Shown here: positions 44,813 to 53,116 of the stretch, in pieces | Layout: every line of letters starts with the position of its first letter | How positions within the stretch are numbered: position 1 is the stretch's first letter | Origin: CAYPNF01 sp964411985 | GTDB taxonomy: Bacteria; Verrucomicrobiota; Verrucomicrobiia; Limisphaerales; J093 | NCBI GenBank assembly: GCA_964411985.1 | Contig: CAYPNF010000054.1 | Coordinates: forward strand, 1-53,947 | Length of the DNA stretch: 53,947 bases | Direction of reading: 5' to 3' | Position numbers and translations under genes: made by a program | The notes under the pieces: generated by a model | The model's input: the letters and a program-made list of their open reading frames with translations, nothing else | What the model was told of the DNA's origin: nothing | Database searches by the model: none

Positions 44813-45766
44813 ATGAAACTACTTCGCTTACTCTTGGTCGGTGGTTGTGCGCTTTCTACTGTGCTGGCCGCTGAACTCCGGTTGGGAATCATTGGCTGCG
44901 ACACCTCGCATGTGGTCGCGTTTTCGGAAGTGCTGAACAACCCCAACGCCAAAGGTCATGTGCCTGGCACCAAGGTGGTGGCGGCGTTTCGGGGTGGCAG
45001 TCCGGACATCCCGTCCAGCGCCAACCGGGTGGAAGAGTACTCGAAGACGCTTCGGGAGAAATATGGCGTCCAGTTCTACGATTCGATCGAGGAGATGTGC
45101 CGCAACGTCGACGCGGTCCTGCTCGAGAGCGTGGATGGTCGTCCCCATCTGGCCCAGGCCAGACCCGTGATTGCTGCGCGCAAAACCCTCTTTATCGACA
45201 AGCCCATGGCTGGCTCGCTTCGTGACGTTCAGGAGATCTTCCGGCTGGCGCGCAAAGCCAAGGTTCCGGTGTTCAGCTCTTCTGCCCTCCGGTTTGGCAA
45301 GAACACGCAAGCCGTCCGTAACGGGTCGATCGGAAAAGTGACCTACGCGGAAACCTATGGGCCCTGTGAATTGGAGCCCCACCACCCCGACCTGTTCTGG
45401 TATGGAGTCCACGGCACCGAAGCCCTGTTTGCCGTGATGGGAACAGGGTGTCAGACCGTCCAGCGAAGCACCACCGCCGACGGGAAGATCGAGGTGACCG
45501 GTCTCTGGAAAGGGGGTCGCAAAGGAGTGTACCGCGCCGATCCCGGATTCCGTGGGACTGCCAAGGGCACCCAGGGGGAGGCGGCGATCGGTTCCTTCGA
45601 TGGATACGAGCCGTTGGTAGCGGCGATCGTGAAATTCCTCCAGACAGGAGTCCCCCCGGTCACTCCCGAGGAGACCCTGGAGATCTTCGCCTTCATGGAA
45701 GGCGCCGACGTGAGCAAGCAGAACGGGGGCGCGCCGGTCAAGATCCGTTCCCTGCTCAAGCGCTGA
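44813..45766 (+). CDS. Exported Gfo/Idh/MocA-family oxidoreductase
   Basis: The protein has 317 residues. The N-terminus is a short signal peptide (MKLLRLLLVGGCALSTVLAA), and the Rossmann strand starts right after it (ELRLGIIGCDTSHVVAF). The usual cofactor-loop EKP motif appears as DKP in LFIDKPMAGS. The C-terminal part has the HGTEALFAVMG segment with a candidate catalytic His. The family uses NAD(P) to oxidise or reduce sugars, and some members keep their cofactor bound, which could allow work in the periplasm. It is shorter than most members (about 340-400). It follows the glycosidase gene on the same strand and could act on its products. Confidence 0.9.
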   Translation: MKLLRLLLVGGCALSTVLAAELRLGIIGCDTSHVVAFSEVLNNPNAKGHVPGTKVVAAFRGGSPDIPSSANRVEEYSKTLREKYGVQFYDSIEEMCRNVDAVLLESVDGRPHLAQARPVIAARKTLFIDKPMAGSLRDVQEIFRLARKAKVPVFSSSALRFGKNTQAVRNGSIGKVTYAETYGPCELEPHHPDLFWYGVHGTEALFAVMGTGCQTVQRSTTADGKIEVTGLWKGGRKGVYRADPGFRGTAKGTQGEAAIGSFDGYEPLVAAIVKFLQTGVPPVTPEETLEIFAFMEGADVSKQNGGAPVKIRSLLKR

Positions 45767-45821
45767 GCCAGTGCTTCAAAGCCCTTGAGCTATCGCCCTG
45801 GTATGGTAGGGTAATTGTTAA

Positions 45822-48800
45822 ATGTCTCTCTGTCTCCGTCACGAGACGAAGGTGAGTCCACTCCTCGTAGTAGGGAGGCTCGTTCTCTGGCTCTGGGTCG
45901 CGACGTGCTCGATCCAGGCTGCTGACACCTCGCGGCTAATTACGAGCATCCGGGAATTCAGAGCGGCTACGCTCAAACCTGGGGAATCTGAGCGAACGGT
46001 TCAGATATACGGCACGGTGACCTATGCCGATCCTACTTGGAAAAGCCTTTTCGTGCAGGATGACACCGGGGCAGTATCCCTGGATTTCCCGAGACATCGC
46101 CTGGCGATCGTTCCTGGCGATCGCCTCCTGATTGAAGGGGCGGCCACTCCGCGTTCCGCGACAAATCTGACTTTGGAGTTGCGCGAAGTGGTCCTGCGGG
46201 TTTTGGGCAGGGGCAAATGGCCCAAACCGATGCCTACCGATGCCGTTGGGTTGTTTCTGCCGCAGAACAATTGCCGCCTGGTGGAGGTGAGCGGTGTCGT
46301 GCGTTCCGCTCTCGAGTTGGGGCGGTTACAGCTCCAACTTGAGACGGGAGGAAAGCAGTTTCCAGTTTGGGTCCGGCACTACCAGACCTCCGACCTGGAC
46401 CGATTACTGGACGCAAAGGTCACATTACAGGGAGTGTGCAACCACGAGAGGGATGCCGCTGGACGGGTTGCCGGGGTCAGCCTCTTCGTGGTGGATTTCA
46501 AATCCATCAAGGTGGACCGTCTCGGGCCGGAAGACCCTTATCAAGAGGCCTGCACTCCGATCGCCAGTTTGCGGGCGAGGAGCCAGGTCGGCAGCGGCCA
46601 GAAGAGGGTTAGGGTTCAGGGTGCGGTGGTGGACCAATCCTTGGGTGAATCCTTGCGAATACGGGATGATACTGGAGAAATGCTGCTCATCACCCCGCAG
46701 CACACCCCTCTGATTCGAGGCGATCGAGTCGACGTCGTCGGCTTCCCGGATGGGAAAGGGGAGTCGATGACCCTCGAGGATTGCCAATATCGGGTAGTGC
46801 AGCGGTCTTCGTCTGGGGCCGTAACGGCAGCCCAGGCGGATCTTTCGCTCCCAACCCTGCACAGCCTGCGGGAGGTCCTGGCCCTAAGCCGGGACGAAGC
46901 CCGTAAGCGGTACCCGGTGCGCGCGGAAGGCGTTGTCACGCATTTCGATCCTCGCTGGAAGCAGTTGTTCATTCAGGACGGTGATCAGGCGATCTGCGTG
47001 GAGGTCGGTGATCTGCCATTGCAGTTGGAGAGCGGACAGCGTGTGGAGATCTCGGGCGCGACCAAACCGGGAGGGGTGTTGAGCATGCTCACTCCTGCCC
47101 TGGTGCAAGTGTTAGGAACCGACAAACTGCCCGAACCGATAAGGATGACCTATCAACAGGGCATCAACGGCGACTACGACTGCCGTCGGGTGAAAGTGAA
47201 GGCTACGGTGCAGTCGGTGGATGTGGGTGAAGATCACATCAACCTGGAGCTCTCCGCGTGGGACGGTCGGTATTTCTGCAGCATCCTTCAGACCCCGGGT
47301 TCTTTGTTCTACCAGAGTCTCGCCAATGCCGTGGTTGAAGTGGAAGGGATTTGTGTGCTCAACGTCAATGAATCCGGTAATCCTGCCGGGATTACGATTG
47401 CCGTGGATCGTGAAAGGGACGTGACCGTGGTCGAGAGAGCCCCGGCCGATCCTTTTGCGCTCGTGACCCAGGAGATCGAGGATATTGTTCGGTTCCTGCC
47501 TGGGGATGTGGCCAGCCGGCGTTTGAAGGTGAAAGGGATTGTGACTCTGTGGCGCCCGGGAGGGGAGCTTTACCTTCAGGGCCCTCGTGCTGCGATCTTT
47601 GCCCGTACCCAGCAGGCGGGTCCACTGGAGCCGGGCGACGAAATCGAATTGGTGGGCTACCGGGTGCAGGGAGGGTGTGTGCCCCACCTGGAAAACGCCG
47701 AGTTCCGGATCTTGAACCGCGGAGAGCGCCCGGAACCGAAGCAGCTTCGGCCCATGGAAGCCCTGGCGGCCACGAACCACGGCCTGCTCGTGCGCATGGA
47801 GGCTTACTTGGTGGAGGATGTTCCCTTTTCTGCGTCCCCGCAGTTCACCCTGGAAAGTGGGCAGAGCCTCTTCAAGGCTGCCATCGAGCACTCCGAATCG
47901 AGCCAACGTCCCCCTTCCTGGCGCGCGGGCAGCCTCTTGAGCCTGACCGGCGTGCTTTACCTGCAGGCCGATGAATCCCGCAATCCCAAGACCATTCGAC
48001 TGCTCGTTCCTTCTCTGGCAGATGTGGAGGTCTTGAGCACACCCTCCTGGTTTACCCGCCAGCGCGTCACTGGGCTGCTCGTCCTCCTTTTCTTGGGAGT
48101 GATGTTGTCGTTGGCCTGGATTGCCGCATTGCGCAGGAGGGTTTCTCACCAAACCGAACTGATCCGGCAACGGTTGGAGTCCGAAGCCGCCATGGAGAAG
48201 CGACTCGCGCTGGTCTGGGAGACTTCAGCGGATGGCATGCGCCTGACCGATGAAGCGGGGACTACCGTGCAGGTCAACGGTGCCTACTGTCGCATGGTGG
48301 GAAAGACGCGGCAGGAACTGGAAGGCCATCCCTTCTCTGTGATCTTTCGCGAAGAGGATGCGGGGCCTGCGCTGACCGACTACCGTGAGAGCTTTGCCCG
48401 GCGCACTCTTCCTTTCAGGCAGGAGTCTGCCGCTTTGCTTTGGGATGGGCGCAAAGTGTGGTTCGATTCCTCCAGCGCGCTCCTGGAACATGCTGATTCT
48501 CCGCCGCTCTTACTGAGCCAGTTTCGGGACGTCAGCGAACGGAAGCTGGCCGAGGACGAAAAGGAGAAGTTACAGGATCAGTTGCTGCAGGCTCGGAAGA
48601 CCGAGTCTATTGGACGGCTCGCTGGTGGGGTAGCGCACGATTTCAACAACATGCTTCAGGTGATCCTGGGCAATACCTCCCTGGCACTGCAGGAGACTCC
48701 TCCGGAAAGCAGGGTGCACGAGGAACTTTGCGAGATTCAGAGGTCAGCAGAGCGCTCCGCTGAGTTGACACGGCAGTTGCTGGCCTTTGCCAGAAAACAA

Positions 48801-49715
48801 GCGGTGAGTCCGAAAGTCCTGAACCTCAACAACACCGTCTCAGGACTGATCAAGATGCTCCAGCGCCTCATCGGTGAGAATCTCCAATTGGCTTGGAGCC
48901 CGGGCGGGAACGTCTGGCCGGTGAAGATCGATCCCGCGCAGATCGACCAGGTGCTCGTGAACCTGTGCGTGAACGCCCGCGACGCAATGCCTGGCGTGGG
49001 TCGGATCTCCATCGAAACGGCCAACGTCCATTTGGACGAGACCTATGTCCGCACGCATCCAGAGTGTGTTCCAGGCGACTACGTAATGCTGGTCGTGAGC
49101 GACACTGGGCCAGGACTGGATCCTCAGGCCCGGGAACACTTGTTCGAACCGTTCTTCACGACGAAAGAGTTGGGGAAGGGGACCGGACTGGGCTTGGCCA
49201 CCGTCTTCGGCATCGTGAAGCAGAATTTGGGCTTGATCAATGTTTACAGCGAGTCCGGCAAGGGGACCACTTTCAAGATCTATCTGCCACGCACTGAGGG
49301 GACGGCGGTGTCGGCGCACGAGGCGTCGGTAACCCCTTCGCTGCCAAACGGGAGTGAGACTGTTCTGCTAGTGGAGGATGAAGAGCAGATCTTGAATCTG
49401 GGGAAACGGATTCTACAGCAGCGTGGTTATCAAGTATTGGCGGCTCAGTCCCCCAAGGAGGCTCTGGAGCTGGCCCGGAAGTACGCCGGCCGTATCGATC
49501 TCCTCATTACCGACGTCGTGATGCCAGGAATGAACGGCAAGGAACTTCGGCGACAGATTGATGTGATCCAGCCAGGAATCCGCTGCATCTACGTCTCTGG
49601 CTACACGGCCGAGGTCATTGCTCACGACGGACTTTTGGAAGGGGACGTTCACTTTCTGCAAAAGCCTTTCACGCTTCGAACCTTGACGGAGAAGATACGG
49701 GAAACGCTTGGCTAA
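45822..49715 (+). CDS. Hybrid histidine kinase with tandem OB-like periplasmic repeats
   Basis: The 1297-residue protein has a signal or anchor segment (about 14-33) and a 700-residue extracytoplasmic part made of about seven OB-fold-like repeats, for example VQIYGTVTYADPTWKSLFVQ, VRVQGAVVDQSLGESLRI and RRLKVKGIVTLWRPGGELYL. Each has a G-x-V start, a central W-x-x-L-F/Y-x-Q-D strand in several copies, and a PGD-R-L-x-I-x-G ending. A TM (about 747-768) leads to a PAS domain (about 790-905), HisKA with His939 in GGVAHDFNN, a HATPase domain with NARDAM, DTGPGLD and GKGTGLGLA, and a receiver with Asp1231 in TDVVMPGM. It should sense a periplasmic signal and relay phosphate inside one chain. The output partner is not in the window. 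Confidence 0.93.
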   Translation: MSLCLRHETKVSPLLVVGRLVLWLWVATCSIQAADTSRLITSIREFRAATLKPGESERTVQIYGTVTYADPTWKSLFVQDDTGAVSLDFPRHRLAIVPGDRLLIEGAATPRSATNLTLELREVVLRVLGRGKWPKPMPTDAVGLFLPQNNCRLVEVSGVVRSALELGRLQLQLETGGKQFPVWVRHYQTSDLDRLLDAKVTLQGVCNHERDAAGRVAGVSLFVVDFKSIKVDRLGPEDPYQEACTPIASLRARSQVGSGQKRVRVQGAVVDQSLGESLRIRDDTGEMLLITPQHTPLIRGDRVDVVGFPDGKGESMTLEDCQYRVVQRSSSGAVTAAQADLSLPTLHSLREVLALSRDEARKRYPVRAEGVVTHFDPRWKQLFIQDGDQAICVEVGDLPLQLESGQRVEISGATKPGGVLSMLTPALVQVLGTDKLPEPIRMTYQQGINGDYDCRRVKVKATVQSVDVGEDHINLELSAWDGRYFCSILQTPGSLFYQSLANAVVEVEGICVLNVNESGNPAGITIAVDRERDVTVVERAPADPFALVTQEIEDIVRFLPGDVASRRLKVKGIVTLWRPGGELYLQGPRAAIFARTQQAGPLEPGDEIELVGYRVQGGCVPHLENAEFRILNRGERPEPKQLRPMEALAATNHGLLVRMEAYLVEDVPFSASPQFTLESGQSLFKAAIEHSESSQRPPSWRAGSLLSLTGVLYLQADESRNPKTIRLLVPSLADVEVLSTPSWFTRQRVTGLLVLLFLGVMLSLAWIAALRRRVSHQTELIRQRLESEAAMEKRLALVWETSADGMRLTDEAGTTVQVNGAYCRMVGKTRQELEGHPFSVIFREEDAGPALTDYRESFARRTLPFRQESAALLWDGRKVWFDSSSALLEHADSPPLLLSQFRDVSERKLAEDEKEKLQDQLLQARKTESIGRLAGGVAHDFNNMLQVILGNTSLALQETPPESRVHEELCEIQRSAERSAELTRQLLAFARKQAVSPKVLNLNNTVSGLIKMLQRLIGENLQLAWSPGGNVWPVKIDPAQIDQVLVNLCVNARDAMPGVGRISIETANVHLDETYVRTHPECVPGDYVMLVVSDTGPGLDPQAREHLFEPFFTTKELGKGTGLGLATVFGIVKQNLGLINVYSESGKGTTFKIYLPRTEGTAVSAHEASVTPSLPNGSETVLLVEDEEQILNLGKRILQQRGYQVLAAQSPKEALELARKYAGRIDLLITDVVMPGMNGKELRRQIDVIQPGIRCIYVSGYTAEVIAHDGLLEGDVHFLQKPFTLRTLTEKIRETLG

Positions 49716-49771
49716 ACCTTTTTTGGACGGAGACCCAAATCCATCGCGCACGATGGAGACTCTGTAATTGC

Positions 49772-51595
49772 ATGATGAACAAGATCACCATTGTCGCTCA
49801 CTGGCTTCGCAGAAACTCGCTGCTCTCGATCGCGTTAGGCCTAGTCTTTCTAGTGCCAGGACAGGCGACTGAAGTCGGGCAGTTGAAGTGGGCTTTTCAG
49901 ACCGGCGGCATGATAGGTTCCTCCCCCGCGATTGGCGCAGACGGTACGGTGTATGTTGGGTCCTACGACAACAACCTCTATGCGCTAGACGGGGTCACTG
50001 GGACCACGAAATGGACTTTTGCCACCGGGTTTTGGGTGGAGTCATCGCCTGCAATTGGCGCGGACGGCACGGTCTATATTGGGTCGGGAAACGGCAACAT
50101 TTACGCTCTTGACGGAGAGACTGGGGCCAAGAAATGGAGTTTTGTTGTCACACTGGGAATGCCTTCGCTGGCGATTGGTGCGGACGGCACGGTGTGTATT
50201 GGGGCTGGAGACGGCAGCGTGGACGCGCTTGACGGGGCGACCGGAGCCTGGAAATGGAGATTTGGTTCTGGGATGGGAGGGCCTTCATCTCTTGCGATTG
50301 GCGCGGACAACACAGTGTATGTCGGAGGGGGGGGAGACAGAATCGTATGCGCGCTCGACGGAGCGACCGGAGCCTGGAAATGGGGGTTTGGTGGCAGGAT
50401 AGGAACGCCCTGGTCTCCGGCGATTGGCGCGGATGGCACAGTGTATATTGGGGGAGAAGGCGTTTTGTGTGCTGTCGACGGAGCGACGGGAGCCGCAAAA
50501 TGGGGTTACAACTTCGGATTTATGTACTCGTCGCCTGCGATTGGGGCGGACGGCACGGTGTATATTGGGTCGGCAGTTGGCAACGTCCACGCCCTAGACG
50601 GAGCGACTGGAACTAGCAAATGGCTTTTTTTCACCGGATCTGCGGTGTACTCGTCGCCTGCGATTAGTGCCGACGGCACGGTGTATATTGGGTCTGGGGA
50701 CGGCAGGTTTTACGCCCTAGATGGAGCGACCGGAACCAAGAAATGGAGTTTTTCCACCGCGAAGCGGCTGCGCTCGTCTCCAGCGATTGGCGCGGATGGT
50801 ACCGTCTATATCGGGTCAGACGATGGCAAGTTGTACGCTCTGCAAGGATCGTCGGGACTGGCGAACGCTCCCTGGCCCAAGTTTCGACAGAACGTCCAGA
50901 ATAGCGGCCGTTTGCGCTTACCATCCGTTCCCAAAGTGCTCCGCCAACCTTTGCGAGCAGTTTTCAATCAGGGCTCGACAGGGAAGATCGCGGTGAAGGT
51001 CACCGGCGATCCAACGCCCACCCTCTCCTGGTTCTGCAACGGACTGCCAATTACCGGCGCAACCCAGGCATCCTTGACGATCCCGTCTGCCACCGGTGCC
51101 GCCGAGGGACTCTATGAGCTAACCGCAAGGAACAGCGTGGGACAGGTGACGAGCAAACCCATCGTTGTCCTCGTCAGCAACGTCAAGCCGCAACGGTGGA
51201 TGGGATTGAAATGGGAGGGCGGAACCGATAGGCCAGTGACCCTGGAACGTACCACGGAGCTCGGTGCGTTCACCTCGTGGCATTCGGTGAGCACCTACCC
51301 ATCGAAGGGCATCTCCCAAACTTTCGTCGAGATGGATCCTACCAACGCCACCTGTTTCTACCGGCTGAACAGCACGGAGTCGCCGCTGTTGAGTGGCGCG
51401 GGTTTGGTGAATGGCTGGTTGATCGCCGAGCCAGTAGGCAGCCGGATTCGCGTGGAGGTGGCTTCGGAGGTCAGTGGCTGGACCAACTGGCAGGTTTTGA
51501 CGAATCTGACCCTGCCGGCCAGTCCTTATCTGTTTCTGGATCTGGAGAGCTTGGCCGCGCCCGAACGGGTCTACCGCACCACTCCGGTGCCCTGA
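49772..51595 (+). CDS. Secreted PQQ-like eight-repeat beta-propeller protein with Ig-like C-terminus
   Basis: The 607-residue protein has a signal peptide (about 1-32) and eight repeats of about 41 residues (about 38-365), each with PAIGADGTVYIGS, a YALDG or similar turn, and a T-G-x-x-K-W-x-F strand. This is the PQQ-like or BamB-like propeller pattern. An Ig-like domain follows (about 385-470, VTGDPTPTLSWFCNGLPITG), then two short beta-sandwich units that share the W-x-x-x-x and YR endings of other secreted proteins in the window. No PQQ-dehydrogenase active-site residues were seen, so it is likely a binding or scaffold protein. It follows the hybrid kinase by 56 bp on the same strand. Confidence 0.9.
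   Translation: MMNKITIVAHWLRRNSLLSIALGLVFLVPGQATEVGQLKWAFQTGGMIGSSPAIGADGTVYVGSYDNNLYALDGVTGTTKWTFATGFWVESSPAIGADGTVYIGSGNGNIYALDGETGAKKWSFVVTLGMPSLAIGADGTVCIGAGDGSVDALDGATGAWKWRFGSGMGGPSSLAIGADNTVYVGGGGDRIVCALDGATGAWKWGFGGRIGTPWSPAIGADGTVYIGGEGVLCAVDGATGAAKWGYNFGFMYSSPAIGADGTVYIGSAVGNVHALDGATGTSKWLFFTGSAVYSSPAISADGTVYIGSGDGRFYALDGATGTKKWSFSTAKRLRSSPAIGADGTVYIGSDDGKLYALQGSSGLANAPWPKFRQNVQNSGRLRLPSVPKVLRQPLRAVFNQGSTGKIAVKVTGDPTPTLSWFCNGLPITGATQASLTIPSATGAAEGLYELTARNSVGQVTSKPIVVLVSNVKPQRWMGLKWEGGTDRPVTLERTTELGAFTSWHSVSTYPSKGISQTFVEMDPTNATCFYRLNSTESPLLSGAGLVNGWLIAEPVGSRIRVEVASEVSGWTNWQVLTNLTLPASPYLFLDLESLAAPERVYRTTPVP
49928..50810 (+). repeat. Eight near-identical in-frame repeats of about 120 bp
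   Basis: Units begin at 49928, 50051, 50171, 50294, 50420, 50537, 50660 and 50783, each with GCGATTGGCGCGGACGGCAC or a close variant. The spacings are 123, 120, 123, 126, 117, 123 and 123 bp, all multiples of three. Most differences are at third codon positions or in the loops, so the repeats look young or homogenised by gene conversion. Confidence 0.92.
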
Positions 51596-52058
51596 ACCTG
51601 GTTGCGAATTCAGCTTCGATGCGGCCTAGCGAAAAGGTGGGGCGCAGAGGTAGACGGTTACGACGTAGTCGAATGTAGCAACGCGCGGGGAGAGATGGTT
51701 GTCGGAGCCTTGGCTTCGAGCTCATAACATCTCTCAAACCCATCTGATTTCGCCGGCACTACTGCCGGTGTCGTGGTGTTCACCATTCGCAGAGAGAGGC
51801 TCCCTTCCTGTTCCTCCCATCTGCGAAAATCTGCCGTACTCTGTGGATCTCACCTCTTCCCCCGGCTTCACGGTTCGCCGATTCCAAACCGAACCCTGAA
51901 GAGCGGTGACGGTTAGGGGTTGTCATTAACTGTGGGACCCTGCTCCCCCGCGTGCCAAATGGATTTGGTACTTGAGTAATGTAAAGTGGTACTTTAGAAA
52001 TCTCATGTGCGAACTACATCCCACGAGCCTTGGAAAAGCAGGTGGTGAGGGCCGCACG
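51596..52058. other. Decayed intergenic region without a recognisable gene
   Basis: No open frame here shows a domain or codon use like the neighbours. Short pieces recall the repeat mosaic at 42.8 kb (GCAGAGG and ATCTGCGAAAATCTGCC types). The part near 51950-51990 is more AT-rich than the surroundings. The frame of the pseudogene is open from 51972, but its first 30 codons match nothing I recognise. Confidence 0.55.
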
Positions 52059-52350
52059 CCATTTTACGAGAACCTCGGCAAACGCCTGTTCAAGTCACCC
52101 AAAGTGTATCTGGCCGATTCCGGCCTCGCGTGTCATTTGCTGGGCATCGAGACGGCATCGGAACTCGAGCGGTCGCCGTTCCTCGACGCTCTCTTCGAGG
52201 GATTCATCGCCGCGGAGATCGCCAAAGGGCAGGTCAACGCTGGTCGCCGCCGCGATGTCTCTGGTCCACCGGGAGCCGAAAGCCGGGTCGCCGACGCAGG
52301 CCATTTCCCCCCGGCGTGCGCGCTCTGCCGTGGCAGCGCTTCCTCGATGA
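52059..52350 (+). pseudogene. Remnant of a DUF4143-type AAA ATPase, C-terminal region
   Basis: The frame through 52059-52260 reads PFYENLGKRLFKSPKVYLAD and continues with SGLACHLLGI, FLDALFEGFIAAEIAKG and NAGRRRD. This is the typical C-terminal domain of DUF4143 ATPases. The match ends at 52260. A related stretch, LVHREPKAGSPTQAISPRR, then appears in the next frame from 52261, where family members have an E-x-K-A segment, so about 15 residues and the frame have been lost. The ATPase half is missing altogether. The locus is a decayed fragment; such genes are often mobile or toxin-antitoxin-like cargo. The comparison is from memory of the family. Confidence 0.68.
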
Positions 52351-52397
52351 ACTTCACCTTCCTTGACGGTAACGTACGAGAGAGACACCCAATTCAC

Positions 52398-52880
52398 ATG
52401 CGCAGGAAAGACAAAGAAGTCACGGATCCAAGCATCATCCAGGAGTTGCTCTCGACTGCGGAGGTTTGCCGTGTCGCGATGGTGGATGAGGGTGGAGAGC
52501 CCTACATCGTCCCCCTGAACTATGGCTATCGCGACAACGCCTTGTACGTGCATTCCGCCGCGGTGGGCCGGAAGATCGACCTCTTGAAGCGGAATAACCG
52601 GGTCTGCTTTGAGGTCGAAAGTGCCAGCTCTATCATCCGCCACGAAGAGCCCTGTCATTGGAGCACCCGCTCGCGATCGATCGTGGGCTATGGGCATGTC
52701 GAGATCCTCACCGACCACGAGGAGAAGAAGCGAGGTTTGGACATCATCCTCACGCACTACGGCAAGGTCGGCCCAAATGTGTATGACGAAAAGCATTTGC
52801 GGGCGGTGGTGATCCTCCGGATTTCGATCGAGTCCGTTTCCTGCAAGCAGCTCGGAGATTGGAGTGAACGAGAGCCGTGA
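52398..52880 (+). CDS. Pyridoxamine 5'-phosphate oxidase-fold flavoprotein (NimA-like)
   Basis: The protein has 160 residues from the ATG at 52398; the frame is open upstream into the pseudogene, which is not part of it. The split-barrel fold shows in EVCRVAMVDEGGEPYIVPLN, YGYRDNALYVHSAAVGRKID and VCFEVE, and a conserved SIVGYGHVEILTD follows. Members bind FMN or F420 and reduce small molecules; the NimA-like group is known from nitroimidazole resistance, which should not be assumed here. The stop overlaps the next gene's GTG start by 4 bp (GTGA), so the two are coupled. Confidence 0.88.
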   Translation: MRRKDKEVTDPSIIQELLSTAEVCRVAMVDEGGEPYIVPLNYGYRDNALYVHSAAVGRKIDLLKRNNRVCFEVESASSIIRHEEPCHWSTRSRSIVGYGHVEILTDHEEKKRGLDIILTHYGKVGPNVYDEKHLRAVVILRISIESVSCKQLGDWSEREP

Positions 52881-53116
52881 AGGTTTTCGACCGCGGCGAG
52901 CAAGGGGCTCGGCTCCGTAGCGACAAACGAAGAAAATGGGCGACCTTCGGCATCGGATTGTCCGTACGGCTGCTCGGGCTCGCTCTGGTTTGGCTCGGAG
53001 ATGGAAGCCCCAGCCTATACCGCAAGGCCGTGGTTGTACTGGGTGTCGTTCTTTCCGTCGGAGGCATCGCGGTCCTGCGCTTCCTGCTCATCTCAGGATT
53101 TGGAAAGACGAAATGA
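52877..53116 (+). CDS. Small membrane protein, two TM helices
   Basis: The 79-residue protein starts at a GTG overlapping the flavoprotein stop. It has two hydrophobic helices (about residues 21-41 and 51-72), with basic residues before the first and after the second, so both ends are probably cytoplasmic. I do not recognise the family. The stop overlaps the ATG of the next gene by 4 bp (ATGA). The tight coupling on both sides is the main support for it being real. Confidence 0.65.
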   Translation: MKVFDRGEQGARLRSDKRRKWATFGIGLSVRLLGLALVWLGDGSPSLYRKAVVVLGVVLSVGGIAVLRFLLISGFGKTK

